From: Pilasporangium apinafurcum
Taxonomy: Eukaryota; Oomycota; Peronosporomycetes; Pythiales; Pythiaceae
NCBI GenBank assembly: GCA_001600495.1
Contig: BCKE01000021.1
Location: 57,850 to 121,849 of the forward strand
Direction of reading: 5' to 3'
Length of the DNA stretch: 64,000 nucleotides
Of the stretch, positions 33,795-43,557 are shown piece after piece. Positions within the stretch are counted from its first letter, which is position 1. Each line of letters begins with the position of its first letter. The translations under genes and the position numbers were made by a program. The notes beneath the pieces were generated by a model. It did no database searches. It was not told the origin of the DNA and saw only the letters and a list, made by a program, of their open reading frames with translations.

Positions 33795-35031
33795 GTCCTC
33801 TCATCATACACTGACTCCTGCGGTGCTCTGTGGTCTCCTGAGCAGCCTCAACTTTGACAATCACTACGCTACGCTGGACGCGAATGCCATTAATATTCCT
33901 GTGGATCCTTTGAGCCAGGGGGATACAAGAGGACCCAAGAAAATTTTCGTGATCTCGGATGGGTATGGGACATCCGGCCTGCGGATGACGGAAGCCCTTG
34001 TGCGATCAGAGGAGGCAGGGGTAGAGGTTACGGGCATTAGCGTCGGTCAGAACGATACATTCGTATCTCAATACTACAAGCACTGAATTAGCAACTTAAT
34101 GCCTGCCGCCGTTCCTGACTCACTGCGAGAACCGTACAGTTGCCAGTTAGAAGAGGATGAAGCGGATGACGGAGAAGGGACCAAACTTCTGCAGCGTGAG
34201 GTGGATGTTGTGAGTTCCGATGGACATTTGGATGTCAGCACGATTCTTCAGCAGCAAAAAGCTGTATTCACAAACCTCGCGGAGTATCTACAGAAAGACA
34301 GCGAGATGAAACTCGTTCACGGCTCCGGACCTCCCAACTATATGTCACTGGATCTGTGCTTTTGTGTCGATGTCACTGGTAGCATGCGGCCCTTCACCAA
34401 CGTCATCAAGGCACAAATCGAAGGTATTATCAACCACATCATTCCTAAGATTCGTGAAGCTTTCCCAAACATTGATATCAAGCTTCGAACGGGACTCGTG
34501 GCCTATCGAGACTTTGCTGATAATGCCCCCTTCGGGGAGGTTCGCTTCAGTGGCCACAATGAGACAATTGTAAACGCGATCAGAGGTCTTCATGCTGAAG
34601 GCGGAGGTGACAAAGCTGAAGATATACTTGGAGGGCTGGACTGCGCAATCTCGTGGGATAACTGGCGGGACAAGGCGAAATTTCTCGTGTTGATGGCTGA
34701 CGCATCTGCTCATGGCTCAGAAAACAGTAACGATGAAAATGAGGATCATTACTACTATTCAGCTCACTCGAATAGACTGACAATGGCAAGAATTGTCAGT
34801 GCCGTAAAGAAGAAGAAGATCCAATTGATGTTTTGCCGAATCAGTGAACAGAGTACCAGGAAGATGGAGTCCAACTTGCGCCGGCTCTATAATGACCAAA
34901 GCATGAACGTGAAGTTGGAATCCATCGACCTCTTTGATGCACAGAGGTTGCAGCAGGAATCTGGAAAGTACACATCGTCTTCTGCTTCGATAGATCTGAA
35001 TCAATGGCTGGTTCAAGCTGGGAAGCGTTGA
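33791..35031 (+). pseudogene. Tandem von Willebrand A-domain protein, 5'-truncated with an in-frame TGA
   Basis: One plus-strand frame carries the second half of a VWA domain (KKIFVISDGYGTSGLRMTEA, then VEVTGISVG). A TGA at 34084-34086 follows, and then, still in frame, a 310-codon segment with a more complete VWA domain. Its MIDAS start is CFCVDVTGSM and the later strands are RTGLVAYRDFAD and KFLVLMADASAHG. The DVTGSM form is typical of VWA modules in alpha-kinase/VwkA-like and related intracellular proteins. The 5' end begins where the polymerase remnant's 5' end lies, so both genes were cut at this junction. VWA domains bind ligands through a metal ion. The function here is unknown. Confidence 0.65.
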
Positions 35032-35033
35032 AA

Positions 35034-35576
35034 AAAGCCTACAACTCTTTATTGGGTTGTCGGACGCTGGATCAGGCCCTGGAAGATGCCATTTCAATTG
35101 TGGAGTTTAGTCATAGAGCGACGTGTGCATGCAGGACAAGGAGAGTTTCTGAGAAACCTTAACCATCTGTTAGTCCAATGAGAGAAACCAACTTCACCGC
35201 TGGTTTGCAAACGGCGGAGCCCCTGCTGGCAATGTTACCGGATCATACTCCTCTGCTGGTGTTCATGACGGATGGCATGGACGGCGGCAAAATCTCTGCT
35301 GTACAGACTACGAGCAATATCGCTCAAAAGTTTTCTCATCAGCAGCTGCAAGTTTATACAGTCGGCTTCGACGCTGGCGCATCGACAGACGTCCTCTTAC
35401 TCCAGATGGCACAAACAACAGGAGAGAAGTTCTTCACAGCGAGCTCCGTCCAGAAGCTCGACAAATACTTTGTTGACATCGCAACATCCTGCTCGGCAGT
35501 AGACACTCTCGCTAAAAGGTTTGGTGAGATGGTTAGCGAAATGGTTGCCAACAAGCTCATCCTTGACTTCCTATAA
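35034..35576 (+). pseudogene. Second VWA-domain fragment
   Basis: A different frame from the preceding VWA gene. It starts with a coding-looking stretch (KAYNSLLGCRTLDQALEDAI), meets TAA near 35159, and continues from 35178 for 132 codons with the C-terminal half of a VWA domain: PLLVFMTDGMDGG, LQVYTVGFDAGAS, then TGEKFFTASSVQKLDKYF. No MIDAS DxSxS is present, so it is a fragment of another repeat or of a paralogue. Confidence 0.55.
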
Positions 35577-36314
35577 TCGAAGCAGTACAAGGTAGAAGTG
35601 TATGAGATTTAATTCTATAACACATAGCTGCCAGATTGTAGTGCTATTGCTGTTGCTCTGCGGTCAGTGCCTCTTAATGCCGATCGTTCCCTACCACTAT
35701 ATGCCCAGTAGTCCAAGAAAGCCATTGACAGTGTGATATGCTTCCTTTTCATCACCTCAGTAGCCTCTGTTTTACTTGCAGAGTCTAAACTGCTATAGGC
35801 ACTCCCCGTTGATCTTTTTAGGGTCTTTCTATCAAGAAACACTCTGCTCTACTTATATGACGCGGTGCAGGTTCAAGTTAAAAGTGCTGACTCTTTTAAT
35901 CCCTCTCCAGCCCAGGTAGTGAGAGAGGGGGGGACAACACCTGTATCTACTTTTTCATTTTGAAGCAGTAATCTTTAGAACTCTGCTCTTCAACAACTTC
36001 TGGAGTAACCAGCATCGTTCAGCACAAGTTACAAGGTAACAGCTTTTTCCGTTGTCATTTTCACATGTAGCAGGATGCATTATCGGTACCATTCGAATAA
36101 GGAGCTAAACGAACCAACCACCTAATCTACTTTGAACCTTCGTCGCCTAAAGCCTTATCACTCCCTTTTCATATTCTCCAAACTCATAGCACTATCGAGA
36201 CAGCCTACACATCGGTGGAAGTCCTCTACCTTCAGGCTGATAGCAGACCGGCCATTGAAAGCGATGTAGTCCTGTGCTCATAATGCCATTGCCGCAATCG
36301 ATCTTTTCGTAGAA
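35577..36314. other. Intergenic region, no gene recognised
   Basis: About 740 bases. A small inverted repeat (CCCTCTCC ... GAGAGAGGGGG, 35900-35935) is present. No gene or recognisable repeat was found. Confidence 0.4.
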
Positions 36315-37154
36315 TTAATGGTCCTGATGTCTCGAGATTCGTATAAAGTACGTATCTACTTTGATTGGATAGCCTTCATTAGCCCATTTTTGACCGTCAT
36401 AATCGTAATTCTTCCCGTTGTGACTTGAACAGATTGGAATAATATGGTGCCAATTTGTACATTTGTCTCCTCGAAGTTCAACATGTCCACCGACTGTTGC
36501 CGGCTTTTCACAATCAGCAGCAGCACACGTCAGTAGCTTTCTCAGTGAGTCACGATTCCTCTTTTTCAATGTCTTAGGGTCATTCATATAGCAGATCGTT
36601 AAGGCTTTAAACCATGAGAATCGTTTATCTAAGGTAGAGCCAACAACGTTGGCTGCCCGAGAGTGCTGATAAACTTGTTCATTCTTGTGGTTCTGCAGAA
36701 ACCCATATGTTTGCACCACATCCTGCTTGGTTATCTTTTTCCAGAGCATCTCCGCCTCAGGTTTTGTTTCTGGGTCCGTGCAATAGAGCACTAACTTGTC
36801 AGCATTTAAGTCAATTTCCTGCTGCCAAACTTGTCTTTTTGTCTTGGTCTCAATGCTGGCTTGACCATCAAAGCTTAAGGTTTCCATCCTCTGCTCCAAC
36901 TCCTCCACAGCATCTTTATCTTCATGTTTACGACCTTGCGTATTTTTTTCGCTCTGCTTAGTTGAAGAGGAAGTGATCAACCTGTCTGGGCGCTGACCAG
37001 CGGAGACCAATCCGTAAGCCAAACACGCGATATCCTGCTTTCTCAGGTCTTTCTCTTCAGAGGTCAGCTTACGCTCCAATAGATTCTCTATGCTCTTGAT
37101 CAGTTCGGGTTTGTTCAATCTAAGCAACTTTTTTATTGCGGGATCGTTCTCCAT
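36315..37154 (-). CDS. HNH-like zinc-binding domain protein
   Basis: A 279-residue intact frame from ATG 37154. The N-terminal 110 residues are charged and helical (AIKKLLRLNKPELIKSIENL). The C-terminal 80 residues carry CAAADCEKPATVGGHVELRG, NWHHIIPICSSHN and the final NYDYDG, a Cys-x4-Cys / GGHV / HHIIP.C..HN layout. It resembles the small HNH-like domain (GAHV...PLC..HN) found in phage and giant-virus proteins. The catalytic status is uncertain. It sits in the same orientation as the polymerase and HNH remnants and beside a dispersed repeat, so it may belong to the same foreign segment, but its frame is intact. Confidence 0.6.
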   Translation of the reverse strand: MENDPAIKKLLRLNKPELIKSIENLLERKLTSEEKDLRKQDIACLAYGLVSAGQRPDRLITSSSTKQSEKNTQGRKHEDKDAVEELEQRMETLSFDGQASIETKTKRQVWQQEIDLNADKLVLYCTDPETKPEAEMLWKKITKQDVVQTYGFLQNHKNEQVYQHSRAANVVGSTLDKRFSWFKALTICYMNDPKTLKKRNRDSLRKLLTCAAADCEKPATVGGHVELRGDKCTNWHHIIPICSSHNGKNYDYDGQKWANEGYPIKVDTYFIRISRHQDH

Positions 37155-37359
37155 TCTGTTATCTCCAAGTTGTAGTCAGTAGCTAAGTCCTTGTAGTGTG
37201 TTTGTGGGCAAAGGTAAATTGATTAGTGCTTTTAGAAACATGCAAACATGTAGAGTTGGCCAAATACGCACTAAAACTATCCTCGTCCTCATGTTCTTGT
37301 TTTATTCGTCCTGTTCGTCAGATCGCATGCCAACTGGTGACGTTTACTTTTTATTGAAT

Positions 37360-37634
37360 TTTTATTGGACGAAAATGTTATTGACGTGTTATTATTGGCC
37401 AAAATACAAATAACTTGGAGGACGTTGGTGGACGGAGGTGGTAACTTGAAGACAAAATGGAAAGTGAATTAGATGGAGAACGTAGTTCGCTAGCACTACA
37501 TCTAAGCTCCCTTTCAATGCATGTTTTCCTAATCTGATTACGATCATCTTTCTACTTTCTTTCTTTTACACATGTATTATATACAACTATGTGTTTCTGA
37601 CTATTTTTGCTCTTAATGTATTGAAATGACTTTA
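37360..37634 (+). repeat. Dispersed repeat, copy 1
   Basis: About 270 bases resemble 63548-63819. The identical core includes TCTAAGCTCCCTTTCAATGC, AATCTGATTACGATCATC and AACTATGTGTTTCTGACTAT. Identity is high in the right 190 bases and lower to the left. No coding capacity and no clear terminal repeats are seen. It could be a solo LTR or a MITE. Similarity ends at ATTGAAATGACTTT on the right. Confidence 0.8.
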
Positions 37635-39432
37635 AGATATGTAATGTTGTCTGATCTTGAACGCAAGGTCAGATACATGCCGACACTACGCTTGTTCTTT
37701 GCGTGTGAGGTCAAGCATGCGTCACACTTTAGCCCATCTAAAAAAATGTTTAAAAAAAGGGGCTTAAAAAAGGATAGTGCTGTAATTCTTTAGAGGTTCC
37801 GTAATTTACAACACGGTGTTGGTAAGAAATACTAAGGTAGATGTTTAAAACAATTTGTATCGTCTTTTGCAATTTTCCCTTCTTTATGTTTGAATATGGC
37901 GCATTTTTTATATTTTCGCTTAACAAGCAATCCGCGAGCCAACGGTGCCAGTTTTCAGTTGTTTTCCTAAACTCAAAAAATCCGCAACTGCCTTTTATCA
38001 CATAATATTTTGGCATAGGATAGTTTTTTATTTGTAATGATGAACAAAGCAAACAGCGTTCAAATCGAACTAGTGGTTGTCGAGTAATTAGCAGTCAAAG
38101 ATGAGTATTCGCTTCCATTTTGGCATTGTTTTAGCTTGATGGTCATCGTTTTTATTTCTTTTGATTCATAATTCGTTTCATATATGTCATTTACCCTAAC
38201 CATATTGAATAAAATGAGCTCTAATATTATCAAGAGTGTTTGTCGTCCAAGTAATTTGGCGGCAATCTTCGAGTTATTGGTGCAATACTGTTGGTGTCTT
38301 AAGCCACTCTTCAGCACTTGAGTTCCATACTATGTGCTACAGAGTATATCATTGGACAAAAATGGTATTGTGGTATTTTTTATGTTCTGAACGACCTTGA
38401 GAATCGCAAAATCGATGACCATCTGACAGAAAATGCAAATTTTGTCGTACCAGTTCTCCTCTCTGGATGCTACGACTTGGATAATAATCACGGGAAACAA
38501 GTTTTCTTGGACGGATCTGTTTCGAACTGCCACACATTTTCGTAGAGCACGAATAGCGGATTTTTTGGATTTTGGCCAACCTAAGAATTAGGCTGTTTTT
38601 GGCTCCCTTGACTTGCGGATTGCTTGTTAAAAAAAGTTATTCGAAAAAAACTTTTTTCGTGTCCGTATATCTTCGACGCGCACTTTAGAAAGTATTGTGC
38701 AGAAGTGAGCTTCATGAAAGCATGTTTGAGACATATTGCCCTCAAACTCGATCTGGATTACACACAACACTGCCACTTCAAACGCACGCTCTGTATCATA
38801 CTATAAGCTATGGCAGATCCACATCATTAACTGTCACACATCGCTGCCTGGCCCTCTTACCCGTAACTCGGTCCGTTCCAGTTTTCATTTAATCTATAAC
38901 TGCGGGCAGTTACGGGATACACATATCGTTATACCTCACTGCCAATTCTTCGCTGAAATTTCTATTTTTAGATGTACTTAAGCTGTCCTCCTACCTACTT
39001 TCTAAAGATAGTTTGGCCAGATGTTGAGGATGGGGTCGTCAGGAACCTAAGTACTCTATATGCCCGTATTCATAAGGTTTTCTCTTCCTGAAGGAGTCCC
39101 AAGAGAGCCACAATTCATTGTAGCTCTTCTGTGAAGGTCTGCTTTACCAGAGTCATTTTTTAGAGAGATTTTGGGGGAGCTTTTTTGCTGAATATTCCAC
39201 GTTTCAGTTCCTTCACCCATCGCCCAAATCTATAGTGGCTTCGCCGTCTGCTTGGGTGGACTGTCACACAAGTATAAGCACAAAGTATCGCCGTAAGGGT
39301 GTTTTCAAACCGAGAGTTTGGGAGTGGAACGGCGCTGTGACAAAAGCTCTGGGTGGTGGAAAGGTGCAGACAAAGAGTGAAATTCTATCCCTTGTTCATT
39401 GCACAGAACTGTGACCTTGAAAAATCATTTCA
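37635..39432. other. Long AT-rich region, no gene recognised
   Basis: About 1.8 kb. The minus strand between 37750 and 38580 has several frames of 60-100 codons that could be remnants of one gene, but I recognise no motif. TTGTTCATTGCACAGAACT at 39393-39410 is an initiator-like site about 25 bases before the BTB-SPRY start. Confidence 0.4.
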
Positions 39433-40440
39433 ATGAATATCTTATCGACTCATGACAGTAAGGCGCTTCAGGAGCGGTACTCTAAAGCTGTGGAAGAGAT
39501 GATCAAGACCTCAGAGTTGATCGATGAGCGCTTAAAACTTCTCGAGCAAAAAGAAGCTGCTTGGCAGGCTTTGGAGAGCAGGATCGCGGAGAATGCCGAG
39601 AAAGCTGGGCATAGAATCAAGCTGGATGTTGGAGGGAAGATTTTCGCCACAACGAAGGCGACCCTGCTAAAGCTTGAAGGCACCTACTTTCACGCAATGC
39701 TTGCTTCAGGACAGTGGCAGCCGGATGATGATGGTAAGCCAAATATTACTCTACTATCCCGTTTGCCGTACTCACCAAGTTGGAATGAAATTTCTTCTGT
39801 GTCAGGCGTCTACTTTATAGATCTCAATCCAAAGAACTTCGATCGAATCCTCGACTTCATGAGGACCGGCGAGCTATCATTTGATGGACTGCAGTCTTAC
39901 CAAATCCAGAACCTGAAGAAGTCATTGGACTACTTCCATCTGCCCATTCCCGAGCATTCTCTACTCACATGGGACCCGAAATTTTGCGGAGGGAACCTGA
40001 CTCTGACTGAAAATAATATCGCCGTCTCAAAGGATAGGGGAGGGGACAACTGGAATAGCGCGGTACTCGGCTCGGCGACTTGTTCCAGGTTCTGTGTCAG
40101 GCTCAATGTGGCAGGCACAAACTCCAACGTGATGATCGGCTTTGCCCTGCGTCAGTTATTCAATGCCGCCAGCGTAAACTATAGTCGCTGTGGGTGGTAC
40201 TTCTATACATACAATGGCAGTTTGTATTCTCAAAACGGTGATGGTGGACGGAGTTATGCTTCAGCTCTTCGAGTAGGGCAAACTCTAACAGCTATTTGGG
40301 ATAGAGAACACCACCAAATTAGCTTTGAGGTGAATGGACGAAGCTGTGGCGTCGCCTTTAATAACATACCAGATGCAGAAGATATTTTCCCAGCGGTCGA
40401 GATTTATGATCAGGACATACAGCTCAGCTTGATGAACTAA
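39433..40440 (+). CDS. BTB/POZ (T1/KCTD-type) and SPRY-domain protein
   Basis: A 335-residue protein. After an N-terminal coiled coil (about 12-50), a T1-type BTB domain starts at KLDVGGKIFATTKATLL and includes YFIDLNPKNFDRILDFMRTG, the KCTD signature for oligomerisation. The C-terminal 180 residues match a SPRY fold (NTAVSKDRGGDNWNS-like start; SYASALRVGQTLTAIWDREH; ISFEVNGRSCGVAF). BTB-SPRY proteins usually act as cullin-3 adaptors that select substrates through SPRY. The frame is intact, with an initiator-like site just upstream, so it is probably expressed. It lies inside the decayed virus-like region, so a foreign origin is possible but unproven. Confidence 0.75.
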   Translation: MNILSTHDSKALQERYSKAVEEMIKTSELIDERLKLLEQKEAAWQALESRIAENAEKAGHRIKLDVGGKIFATTKATLLKLEGTYFHAMLASGQWQPDDDGKPNITLLSRLPYSPSWNEISSVSGVYFIDLNPKNFDRILDFMRTGELSFDGLQSYQIQNLKKSLDYFHLPIPEHSLLTWDPKFCGGNLTLTENNIAVSKDRGGDNWNSAVLGSATCSRFCVRLNVAGTNSNVMIGFALRQLFNAASVNYSRCGWYFYTYNGSLYSQNGDGGRSYASALRVGQTLTAIWDREHHQISFEVNGRSCGVAFNNIPDAEDIFPAVEIYDQDIQLSLMN

Positions 40441-41347
40441 GCGAATAACAGTCGAGAAGAGAGAATAAAATCCCATTTAATCATCATTTAATCTGGTATT
40501 ATCTCTTCGGTCGCTCTTATTATTTTTTATAAGTGATCGCTCTCCCCCCTTCGACTATATGAGAAGTGCCTCTATCCGCCCATTTGAGTGCGAACAGTCC
40601 GAGTAGGAGAAAGACCATGGCGATCATCTGGTTACCCTGCATTTGGGACTTACAGTGCGGTATCGGTTCGTATGCTGCCCGTAGGATGTAGTGTGTAATG
40701 GGAATTAGTAATCGATTTGATGAAACTTGGTTCACAGTTCTCGTAACAGTCATGGTACCCATTAATCTTCGCTTTATCTCCCCATACTGACTATGCATGA
40801 ACATCACTCAGGAGACAATTCTGCCAACATGGGCATTTTGGGTGGACGTTCTATGCCTGTACCCGAATTGTGCTTTATCTTTGCAGGTTTTTGTGCTCAG
40901 CATTTCCTTTTCTATGCAAGATATCCACTAAGCGATCGCATTATTCTCCACCATAATTTGCTTAAATGCGGAATCCACCGAAACAACGGCAAATCTTCGG
41001 GTATGAATATGGACCGCTCACTTGGAATGTCTTGCTTGATAGTAACCACTTCGTGAATAATGCTCATTGATGTTGTGGTTAGTCATTATCATACCTTCAG
41101 AACTTTGTTTCCTCGCACTCGCGAAGGTTCTGACACGCCCCCGCCTACTTTAACTACAAGTATACAAACCCTGGTCGCCCACTCTAGCCTCCAGTCAGCG
41201 TCATCATCGTCATTATGGATTGTACAGTGCAGGCGTCGGTGTAGTAGGATTGACTATGTCTTTTCAAAGCTAAAAGACCTTGTACATGACTTTTACTTGC
41301 GTGACTGCGCCACATTTGTCTGTCCGCTGAACAAGGTACATGTGTCG
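40441..41347. other. Intergenic region, no gene recognised
   Basis: About 900 bases with no persuasive gene. Overlapping short frames are present on both strands. The region leads into the decayed IPT/TIG-like sequence. Confidence 0.35.
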
Positions 41348-42003
41348 TCACTTGTGGTCTCGAGCGCATCTCAAGTCGTTCTCGCTGGTGCGATTGTTGA
41401 TCACAGAATACCTGTCGCTCTTACATGTAACACGATGATAAATCGCCCACAGGCTGGTGTCGATGCCGTTAAAGCAGCGCATGTCATGAGCCGACACAAC
41501 GCAGATGTCGTCATCGGTAGCGTTCTTGGTATAATTCACATCCAGAAACGGATTGATCTCTTCCACTGTGAAGCGACGACGGATGCTGTCATTTGCCATT
41601 ATCTAAAGGTGTAGATTTACAGTCCCTATCGGATGGAAATATCCTGCTGAATAGACGTTCTGATCTTTCTACGATTCAGTTTTCCCTTCCAGGCAATAAA
41701 ATGTTATGGGATAGAGCTGCTTTATTTGTCCATATGTGTGCTGATCCAGGTGCATGTTACAGTGTTCTGGCACTGGAGCGCTTTGCTGATCGTCACTGTA
41801 CTTTGGCAGCGCCAATGACAGTGACACACAGTGCATCTTCTTTAGGTATAGAAACTCATCCGATGTAGTCGTTTATCCAAAACGACAAGACAGCAGCGAC
41901 GAGTTGACGAAACCAGAGTCTTTCATCAATACTTTCACGCCAGCAATAGCAGGTGGACCAAATACTGGGTCAATACGGCGGATGCTATTTTGAGAGATGG
42001 AGG
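41348..42003 (-). pseudogene. IPT/TIG-domain remnant
   Basis: Starting near 42003, the minus strand reads SIRRIDPVFGPPAIAGVKVL, then GFVNSSLLSCRFG, close to an IPT/TIG immunoglobulin-like domain (..P..GP..GG..V.V...GF..S..L.CRFG) of secreted oomycete proteins. A TAA follows. The same frame continues with only a few stops to about 41348 (including DDDICVVSAHDMRCFNG), but no further domain is clear. No upstream exon or signal peptide was found. Confidence 0.4.
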
Positions 42004-42187
42004 TAGGGATCATTCATTAAAAACAAAAAGAGTACTAATTCCAATGGATACGCTTTTCTTCCCTTCCATCTTCAAAATTTTTGTGACCTAGCTACAGCGC
42101 ACCATTTTTTAGTGTAAATGTGAGCAAAACGTCACATTCTTCTTTTTTCTCATTTTATTCTTGGTTTTTTATGTCTATGCCTTGATC

Positions 42188-42217
42188 TTTTACACCGTTG
42201 AAGATTTCAAACGCCCA
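42188..42217 (+). repeat. Left terminal inverted repeat
   Basis: Thirty bases, TTTTACACCGTTGAAGATTT followed by CAAACGCCCA. They pair with the reverse complement of 42888-42917 with one mismatch. Confidence 0.85.
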
Positions 42218-42527
42218 CGGGACCAAGCCCCTGGTTGTTGATCTTGACCCTCGAACTGATATCTAGCATAAGGCATTACTTCTCGTACACTCTCATCCCC
42301 GTGCGAAAGATCCTTCCTCCACCAAGAGGCGCTGATTATCAGTGGTTCGAGGAATAACCAAACCCTACTACGTGCGGCAGCGCACTGAACACCAACGCAA
42401 CGCCAAGCGGTTGGCCAGGCACTTGTGATACCCAAGACCCCGGCGGTGCGTAAATCCGTCGAAAATAAAAATCTAACACAGGAATATAATCGGATGGAGT
42501 TGGGGACAGACCCCCCTCGACCTACCG

Positions 42528-42832
42528 TACTGCAAAACGGTCAAGACCAGCTGTCAGTGCTCTTACTGCCAAGCCAAGAGTGCCAAGTACGAGAAGTTTC
42601 GTGTCAGGTTGGACCCTAATACGAAAAAGACTGATGAAGATAGGCAACTCCAACTTGTACATGGCCTATTGCTGTGCCAACAGTGTCATAGCTGTGGAAT
42701 AGAAATGTCAACTCTTCAGTCAACATAGCTCGCCTCACAAGGCAGGCTCTGGAGGGAAGAGACCGACCAGAGTATCTGAGTCGCCAGATACGACTGCCAT
42801 CGGCAGAAAGTGCTGTTATGTCGACAGCATAG
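42528..42832 (+). pseudogene. Fanzor (eukaryotic TnpB-like nuclease) C-terminal fragment
   Basis: A Cys-rich stretch in one frame (TSCQCSYCQAKS ... VHGLLLCQQC) is the zinc ribbon found in TnpB/Fanzor C-termini. A frameshift near 42680 then moves into LWNRNVNSSVNIARLTRQAL and EGRDRPEYLSR, which corresponds to the RuvC-III region (usual form WNRDvNAa.NI). The catalytic Asp position reads Asn (WNRN). TAG at 42830 ends the frame. The upstream RuvC-I and II regions are not recognisable, so it is a dead fragment. It resembles the intact Fanzor at 52370 in layout but is clearly a different lineage. Confidence 0.75.
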
Positions 42833-42887
42833 AAGCATAATTCACACTGGGCTGAGATGCCCAAACATTGTCTTTTTAGGACTCTCC

Positions 42888-42917
42888 TGGGCGTTTGAAA
42901 TCTTTAACGGTGTAAAA
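42888..42917 (-). repeat. Right terminal inverted repeat
   Basis: The reverse complement matches 42188-42217 at 29 of 30 bases. It marks the right end of the 730-base element. Confidence 0.85.
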
Positions 42918-43557
42918 TTAACGCACAACTTTTCAAGTTAACTTTTTTATTGGCAGCACTCCATACAACTACGGTTTATAAAAGTTGTTCAACGCCACAC
43001 AGACTATTCAATTCCTGATATCGCTAAAAAACAGGTGAATTGCCTGGAACGCATATGTGGTGAACCTTGTACAAAATTTATAATGATTCATCTATTGTAC
43101 CATCGAGTACTTCTGATTCCTTACAATGTGGGTGTATGATGTACCACTCCGCTAACAATCCGACTGCTCATGAGGTAATAGCACCTTTTCTGATCTATTC
43201 TGACCAAAGAATTCAACAATGTACCTACAACAGCATGCATTAAGTAGGACTGATTCGTTTGTCGTGATAATAAATCACGATTGTTCACAGAGATTAGTAT
43301 GGGAGTGTTCATGAATTTTCACTTTTATTTCCCCAATCTTATTTCGATTTTTATGACGATGAAACGATGAGTCTTGTAGGTACAACTGCCTAGTCGCATG
43401 AACCATCCGACTCTTGCGGAATGAACCCAACGAACCCGATGAACCCCTTCATGTCCATTCTCGAACAGGCAGCAAATTGTTCATTACTTTCTCATTTGCC
43501 TTTGCTTTCACAGGACGTCATTATATTCTGCTCATCAAACTAGAAATCGTAGCCAAG
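42918..43557. other. Intergenic region upstream of PLAC8 gene
   Basis: No gene is recognised. GTTCATTACTTTCTCATTTGCC (about 43479-43500) contains two initiator-like TCATT cores 60-75 bases before the PLAC8 ATG and probably marks its transcription start. An in-frame upstream ATG at 43414 lies before this site and is unlikely to be used. Confidence 0.45.

Larger units (their letters stand above)
42188..42917 (+). mobile_element. DNA transposon remnant with 30-base terminal inverted repeats carrying a Fanzor fragment
   Basis: The ends 42188-42217 and 42888-42917 are inverted repeats matching at 29 of 30 bases (outer TTTTACACCGTT). TA dinucleotides at 42191-42192 and 42913-42914 could be target-site copies if the true terminus is CACCGTT, as in Tc1/mariner-type elements. 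The only recognisable cargo is the degenerate C-terminus of a Fanzor/TnpB-like nuclease. Fanzor proteins are known passengers of several eukaryotic transposon classes. No transposase is seen, so the element is non-autonomous or deleted. Confidence 0.75.

Noticed and set aside
37750-38580. Several minus-strand frames of 60-100 codons that might be a decayed transposase
   Set aside because: I could not find a DDE/D signature or any conserved block; they remain unassigned.
41060-41614. Plus-strand 184-codon frame
   Set aside because: The opposite strand carries the IPT/TIG-like remnant; the plus frame shows no motif and appears to be its shadow.
42479-42640. Possible HNH gene in the Cys-rich stretch of the TIR element
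   Set aside because: The following WNRN.N...NIARL block in the next frame identifies it as a TnpB/Fanzor zinc ribbon and RuvC-III instead.
43414-43557. Longer N-terminus for the PLAC8 gene at 43558
   Set aside because: The paralogue at 26503 starts at the equivalent of MTATPF, and initiator-like sites lie between the upstream ATG and 43558.
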